Shown piece by piece: positions 58,590 to 64,000 of a stretch of DNA of 64,000 nucleotides. Below the pieces are notes generated by a model. It saw only the letters and a list, made by a program, of their open reading frames with translations, searched no databases and had not been told where the DNA came from. Positions within the stretch are counted from its first letter, which is position 1. Each line of letters begins with the position of its first letter. Source of the stretch: Stomorhina lunata (taxonomy: Eukaryota > Arthropoda > Insecta > Diptera > Rhiniidae); NCBI GenBank assembly GCA_933228675.1, contig OW121743.1, positions 111,719,468 to 111,783,467 of the forward strand, given 5' to 3'. The translations under genes and the position numbers were made by a program.

Positions 58590-60690
58590 GTTTTTCTACA
58601 GTTTTTTCTATAAACAATTTTGAGTGAAATTTTTTCTATAAAAAACTTTGACAGTAATTTCTTACATAAAAATTGTTGACCAAAATTTTTCTAAAAAAAA
58701 ATGTTGACAGAAATTTTTCTATAAAAAATTTTGTTCGAAATTTTTCTATAAAAAATTATGACAGAAATTGCTACTACAAAAATTCTCATTAGAATTTTTT
58801 CTAAAAAAAACTTTTTCCCGAAATTTTTTCTATCAAAAATTTAGATATTTCAATGTTTTCCATTGTTTCTCTATATAAATTTTTTGCTCAAAATTTTTTC
58901 TATAAAAAATTTTGACTGAAATTTGTTCTATTAAAAATTTTGACTGAAATTTTTTCTATAAAAAATTTTGACTGAAATTTTTTCTATAAAAAATTTTGAC
59001 CGAAATTTTTTCGATAAAAATTTTGACCGAAATTTTTTTCTATAAAAATTTTTGACCGAAATTTTTTTCTATAAAAAAATTTTGACCAAACTTTTTTTCT
59101 ATAAAAATATTTGACCGAAATTTTTTGTATAAAATATTTAGAACGAAATTTTTTCTATAAAAAATTTTGTCCGAAATTTTTTCAATAAAAATTTTGACCG
59201 AAATTTTTTCTTGAAACAATTTTGACCGAAATATTTTTTATGAAAGGTATTGACCGAAATTTTTTCTATAATTTTTTTCTAAAATAGAATATTAAGAACG
59301 ACATTTTTTCTATAAAAAAACAAGACCGAAATTTTTTTTATAAAAAATATAGACAAAAATTTTTTCTATAACAATTCAGACCGAAATTTTTTCTATAAAA
59401 AATTTGACCGACATTTTTTCTATAAAAAATTTTGACCGAAATTTTTTCTATAAGAAATTTTGAGCAAAATTTTTTCTATAAAAAATTTTGACCGAAATTT
59501 TTTCTATAAAAAATTTTGAGCGAAATTTTTTTTATAAAAAATTTTGACCGAAATTTTTTCTATAAAAATTTTTGACCGAAATTTTTTCTATAAAAAAATT
59601 TTGAAATTTATCTAAAAAAAAATGTTGACCTAAAAAATTTTTTCTATAAAAATTTTCAACGAAATTTTTTCTCTAAAAATTTTAAAGGAAATATTTTATA
59701 GAAAAAATTTGGCCGAATTTTTTTCTATTAAATTTTTTTTGCGAATTTTTTTTTTATAAAAAATATTGACCAACATATCTTCTATAAAAAATTTTGACCG
59801 AAATTTTTTGATAAAAAATTTTGAACGAAATATTTTCTATGAAAGATATTGACCGACATTTTTTCGATAAAAAATAATGACCTAAATTTTTTCTATAATT
59901 TTTTCTAATATAAAATATTAAGACCGAAATTTTTTCTAAAAAAATTAAGACCAACATTTTTTTTATAAAAAATATAATAAGAAATTTTTTCTATAACAAT
60001 TCAGACCGAAATTTTTTCTATAAAAAAATTTTTACCAAAACTATAATCGAAGTTTTTCTATAAAAACTTTGGACAAAAATTTTTTCTATAAAAAATTTTT
60101 AACCGAATTTTTTCGTTAAAAAATTTTGACCAAAAATTTTTTCGTTAAAAAATTTTGACCAAAAATTTTTCTATAAAAAATTTTGACCAAAATTTTTTCT
60201 ATAAAAAATTTTGACCAAAATTTTTTCTATAAAAAATTTTGACCAAAATTTTTTCTATAAAAAATTTTGACCAACATTTTTTCTATAAAAAATTTTGACC
60301 AAAATTTTTTCTATAAAAAATTTTGACCAAAATTTTTTCTATAAAAAATTTTGACCAAAATTTTTTCTATAAAAAATTTTGACCAAAATTTTTTCTATAA
60401 AAAATTTTGACCAAAATTTTTTCTATAAAAAATTTTGACCAAAATTTTTTCTATAAAAAATTTTGACCAAAATTTTTTCTATAAAAAATTTTGACTAAAA
60501 TTTTTTCTATAAAAAATTTTGACCAAAATTTTTTCTATAAAAAATTTTGACCAAAATTTTTTCTATAAAAAATTTTGACCAAAATTTTTTCTATAAAAAA
60601 TTTTGACCAAAATTTATTTATAAAAAATTTTGACTAAAACTTTTCTATAAAAAATTTGGAATGAAGTTTTTTCTATTAAAAAATTTGACG
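58590..60690 (-). repeat. Satellite array G2, 28-bp period
   Basis: Left part degenerate (GACCG, GACTG, GAACG, GAGCG linkers). Right part 60110-60640 homogenised with GACCA and a strict 28-bp period. G1, H1, H2 and G2 share one orientation, so the cluster reads G-H-(gap)-H-(gap)-G. Confidence 0.93.
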
Positions 60691-62856
60691 ATTTTTAATT
60701 TTTTGCATCTTAAATATTGTATAGTAATTTTTTATAGAAAGTTTAGTTGTTTTTCCAACAAGACCCCAAATTTGTTGTCTTAAAATTTCTTATTAATTAT
60801 TTTAGAGGCTAAAATTAATGACCTTAAGTTGAAAAATGGAACAAAAAATGTTTAAATAAATACAACTGCTTTGCTGTTTTTTCAAAAAATTTCAGTAAAA
60901 TCTTTATAAATTACAAATAAATTATTTTTGAATAAAGAATGCCAACATACCACATTTGAACTGATGTCTGCAAGGATTTTTGCGCTTTTCTTAATTCACA
61001 TAAATTAATGAAATGTCGTTGTTAATCGTATTGTTTTTACAAGATTTTTTTTTTATAATTTTGAAAAATTTTAATTTTTTTTTCATTTGTTGTATTTTTT
61101 TTTTTTTCTTTTTCTTTATTTCAATTTCTTTATTATTGAATTTTTTAATTATTAGTCAGTGGTTTAATATTAGAACGAAGAAGAGATTTGGAAAGTCTAA
61201 GAGCCAGGGGGAAGTCAATTTTAGATTTTATTCACTTGACTACATTTTTATGGTTAGATCTGTTACACACAAGAATAGAGAAATAATCTAAAAGAAAACG
61301 TTTTAATTTTTTTATTTGTGTAATTTATTTTTATTTAAATTAAATGAATTAATATGAATTTATTAAATTTACTTTTTATTATAGACATTTTTCTTCTTTT
61401 ATATTTTTATTTATAGGAAAAAAAAGATTTTGTTTTTAAATATTTGTATAAGAGTTTATTTGAATGTTTTTCATTTGAATTCTTATTCTGGAAAAATATG
61501 TTTTACTTCTTCAAACTAAATGCTTGTGTTGTATTGTATTTATGTATGTATTTCTCTAACTATATTATAATGTATATGTATGTATGTGTTTATAAGTAAG
61601 TGTGTATGTTCTTAAGTATTAAATGAAAATTCAATCTAATTTGATTTTATTTGCGTTTACGTTTTACGTACGACTGCACAAATTATGGTGGGTTTTCATT
61701 GTGGTTTGAGTGCGAAATGATGTTGATGATGACGCTGATGACGAGTTGAGGTGGGTTTTGAAAACTGAAAACAGCAACAATTTTGAGAACTGCTTGGGGG
61801 ATTGGATTCTTAAATAGGGGATTTAGCTTTGGTTTGCTCATACTTGGGTTTTACATTTCTTTTAAATTTTTCCTTAGAAAAAAATTTTTCTGAAAAGAAG
61901 GTGTGTTCAAAGAAAATTTGATTTTTTTCTTAATTTTCTTTAATATACACATTTTTCAAAATAAAAAAAAAAAAAATAAATAAAAACAGAAATGCTTTAT
62001 TTTTGTATTACATTAAATCCTAAAGCGAAGAAAAATCCAAGTAGTGTGTTAAAGTATGTCAGTTTTTTTATGTTATAATATATTTTTTTATGATGTTGCT
62101 ACTGATGTTTTACATAAAAATGATGGAAATGAAAAAGAATTATAAAAAAAGTACAAGAAATTAAAAAGGAACAAGGGTAAAGGGGTTTCCTGCTTAAAGA
62201 AAACAGAAAAAAAGGACTTGTTTATTAAAAGTCTAGAACTAAAGAGATGGTTCGAGGAGCTGGGGTTGAACGAAAGACTCAATGAATGGAAGGATGTATG
62301 TCTAAATAAATGAAAGGATGGTTAGATTGTTCGTTGTTGGTTTGGTTGATTGTTGTAGATGTGTTTCTGTTTGGTTTATTGGTTGGTTGGTTTGTGCATT
62401 TGGCTTTTGTGTATATTTGATTTTTATTTTGTGTTTTTGTTGCTGCTGCTGTCAAGGGTGTTAGAAGATTAGATGTTAGATCTTGTTGGGTATTTGTTTA
62501 TTTTTTTTTTCTTTCATTCATTTGTTTCTTGTTGTCGGTTCATTCAAACTTGACACAGTGGTTCTATGGAGAGCACAGTGGGTGTAAATGGGAAAAATAC
62601 AAGAAAATTGAATTCTAACTTTGTTTGCCGTTAATACCTATACCATGATATCCACATAGCATTTAAATATTTAAGTTATTCCTTCAGAAATATTTTTTTC
62701 TTTTTTAAAGAGCAGTAACAGTCTAATCCTGCCTATACAATTGCATATAGCGAATATACGAATTGGATTACATTCTTTGAAATAGGAATAAATATAGAGG
62801 TGAAACGTAGTAAAAATGAGAGATTTCTGTAACTGCACATCATGTCTATTTTTAAA
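60691..62856. other. Unique island, low-complexity tracts, no gene called
   Basis: T-rich tract at 61040-61140, TATGTATG microsatellite near 61545-61590, GATGATGACG near 61720, and TTGGTTGGTTGG near 62380-62395. Less AT-rich at 61660-61820 and 62200-62620. Open frames up to 92 codons show no domain. Confidence 0.5.
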
Positions 62857-63120
62857 ACGTTAAAGTTGCGCCATCAGTTGTTAGTTTGTCGCATTATTTA
62901 ATTATTTTATTATACAGAGAATTTTTTCTTTTATATTGACGGCGTGATAATGTTGTAGTGCTTACTACCTATGAAGGATTTATAATTTTAATAGAAATAA
63001 GTAATGACGAAAATTGATGTAGCCCTAACTAGGACTCGAACCTATTCAGAATTTAATAATATTCCCAAACTGACCGAAATTTTCACCATTTTTTGGACTC
63101 GATTGAGTGTTGAATCTCGG
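62857..63120 (-). mobile_element. tRNA-derived SINE, copy 2 (decayed head)
   Basis: Body matches copy 1 in the same order: GCGCCATCAGTTGTTAG, then TAATGTTGTAGTGCTTAC, then AATGACGAAAATTGATG. It ends in a T-arm block that reads AATAGGTTCGAGTCCTAGTT on the minus strand, a perfect GGTTCGAGTCC B-box. The A-box region is not recognisable. Confidence 0.65.
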
Positions 63121-63249
63121 GTAGCTGGGCTTTAAATCAATATTTCCAAGACAAACATTATGTCTGGGGGAAATGGCGCAAACCTGTCAACACATATCAA
63201 TGTGCATAAATAGGTTATTGGATGTACCTACACATCTTTAATTATCTTA

Positions 63250-63693
63250 GAAGTTTGGTATCTACAAAAGGTGGGGCCAAGGAGGAAATTTAATTGCATA
63301 TTAAAAATTCAAAATCTACAATCGGCATTCGCCGAGCTATCAACAACAGCACAGTTACGAACATACATCTGGAATGTCAATTCCAAGCTGTATTACGGCT
63401 ACAAAGCTTAGAAAGGCACAAATGTCATCGATTAGCGCCTTTAAACTTTGCCGTAAGGAAATCCTTTATATGTGATGGCCGAACCGAATAAGAAATTAAG
63501 ATCTACCTAACGCGACAAATTAAATTCCTGCTTCTATAGATGTATGTTAACGGAAATGGTGATGGCCACACACTTCGAAAGTCAAATACCAACATTGTCC
63601 GACAAGCGCTTCGTTAGAATCCACAGGGAAGAGGCTGTCGTGTTGGTGTACCTACTAGAACATGGAGAAGGTCAATTGATGAGGAGTTGCGAG
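63250..63693 (+). pseudogene. Decayed LINE (RTE-like) reverse-transcriptase C-terminal remnant
   Basis: Across several frames the translation retains the order of landmarks typical of RTE-like non-LTR retrotransposons downstream of the RT fingers and palm. VSTKGGAKEE lies near 63258, IQNLQSAFAEL near 63306-63340, NVNSKLYYGYKA near 63375-63410, HTLRKSNTNIVRQAL near 63567-63612, and PTRTWRRSIDEELRA ending at a stop near 63693. Expected tryptophan and glutamine codons are stops (TAG, TAA) and at least two frameshifts are needed, so it is long dead. No endonuclease or upstream RT motifs (such as FADD) are in the window. Clade is inferred from pattern memory; CR1-like is the alternative. Confidence 0.72.
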
Positions 63694-63730
63694 CATGATT
63701 ACAAGCCATGTATTTTTATATAAAAATTCA

Positions 63731-63998
63731 TCATGATGAACATAGGGCATCTACAAAATCTCTCCATTGGGAACGGTCATTGGCTAGGGACTTGATTTCA
63801 TTCCACGTTTTATTTAATTTCGCTCCTTCTTGCTTTATCACTCTGATCCATGTATTACGTGGACGTCCTGGAAGGCGATGTCCTGAAGGATTCCAATCAA
63901 GAGCAGCTTTAGGTATTTCGCCAGTAGGTCTGCGTAAGACATGTCCTATCCAGGACCATTTTTGACGTCGGATTTAGATTTCAATTGGCTGACAGGAG
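63731..63998 (-). pseudogene. LINE (RTE-like) C-terminal fragment with internal stop
   Basis: Reads leftwards in a single frame from the window edge to a TGA at 63733-63731. It contains WSWIGHVLRRPTGEIPKAAL, DWNPSGHRLPGRPRNTW and NDRSQWRDFVDALCSS. These are the conserved tail motifs (IGH.LR, W.P.G.R..GRP..TW, D...WR..V..LC) of RTE-like LINEs. An in-frame TAA sits at 63976-63974, just before the RRQKWSW block, probably a CAA-to-TAA change, so the copy is not coding as it stands. The rest lies off the right edge. It is better preserved than, and tail to tail with, the LINE remnant at 63250-63693. The short ATG-containing 3' tail CATCATGATGAA may mark the 3' terminus. Confidence 0.8.
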
Positions 63999-64000
63999 GC

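Noticed and set aside
2101..60690. Regularly spaced short repeats as CRISPR arrays
   Set aside because: Units are contiguous tandem repeats without unique spacers, and the context is eukaryotic.
63708..63965. 85-codon plus-strand frame at the right edge
   Set aside because: It is antisense to the LINE C-terminal region, whose minus-strand translation shows clear family motifs.

Overview
This 64-kb window is extremely AT-rich, non-coding eukaryotic DNA. It most resembles a higher fly (Diptera, Schizophora). The reasons are the base composition, the abundance of short palindromic transposons, insect-type retroelements, and short microsatellite tracts in otherwise unique AT-rich DNA. The species is not identifiable from the sequence. 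I found no intact protein-coding gene. The window could be a giant intron, an intergenic desert or a heterochromatin margin. The only recognisable coding homology is two decayed LINE 3' ends at the right edge. Most longer open frames elsewhere are side effects of tandem repeats whose period (27 or 30 bp) is a multiple of three.

Satellites dominate. At least eight tandem-repeat subfamilies with 27-31 bp periods occupy about 40% of the window: 2101-2735, 5735-6395, 10140-13600 (degenerate), 17320-20230, 22998-25310, 26936-32000, 33656-35290, 37020-38440, 41340-43815, 46385-47280, 53456-55440, 56575-57965 and 58590-60690. Nearly all share one architecture: two A(n)T(n) blocks per unit joined by two short linkers. 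One linker is often CTATAG or CTATA. The other is family-specific (AAC, GAT, CGAT, GACCG, GATC and so on). They look like local expansions of one ancestral sequence.

Between the arrays lie unique AT-rich stretches and many non-autonomous mobile elements. These include a near-perfect 348-bp palindrome carrying two divergent hammerhead ribozymes (10945-11292; Penelope-like or retrozyme-like) with two relics elsewhere. There is a hAT-type MITE with a perfect 8-bp target duplication (15498-15953). A MITE family has CGATATCGATCG-bearing ends (five copies). Two Helentron-like elements have ~125-bp internal repeats (5553-6820, 12384-12900). There are young and old giant foldbacks (45535-46198, 49685-50665), a tRNA-derived SINE pair (50690-50965, 62857-63120), and a modular element whose two end modules bracket the CTATAG/GAT satellite arrays at three places.

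A ~20-bp motif (consensus CTCCTAAAAGTATGCAACAC, both strands) recurs at least 40 times through the unique stretches and inside MITE arms. No annotation category explains it. The strongest candidates for something undescribed are this motif, the ribozyme palindrome, and the mobile modules that carry expandable satellite cores.
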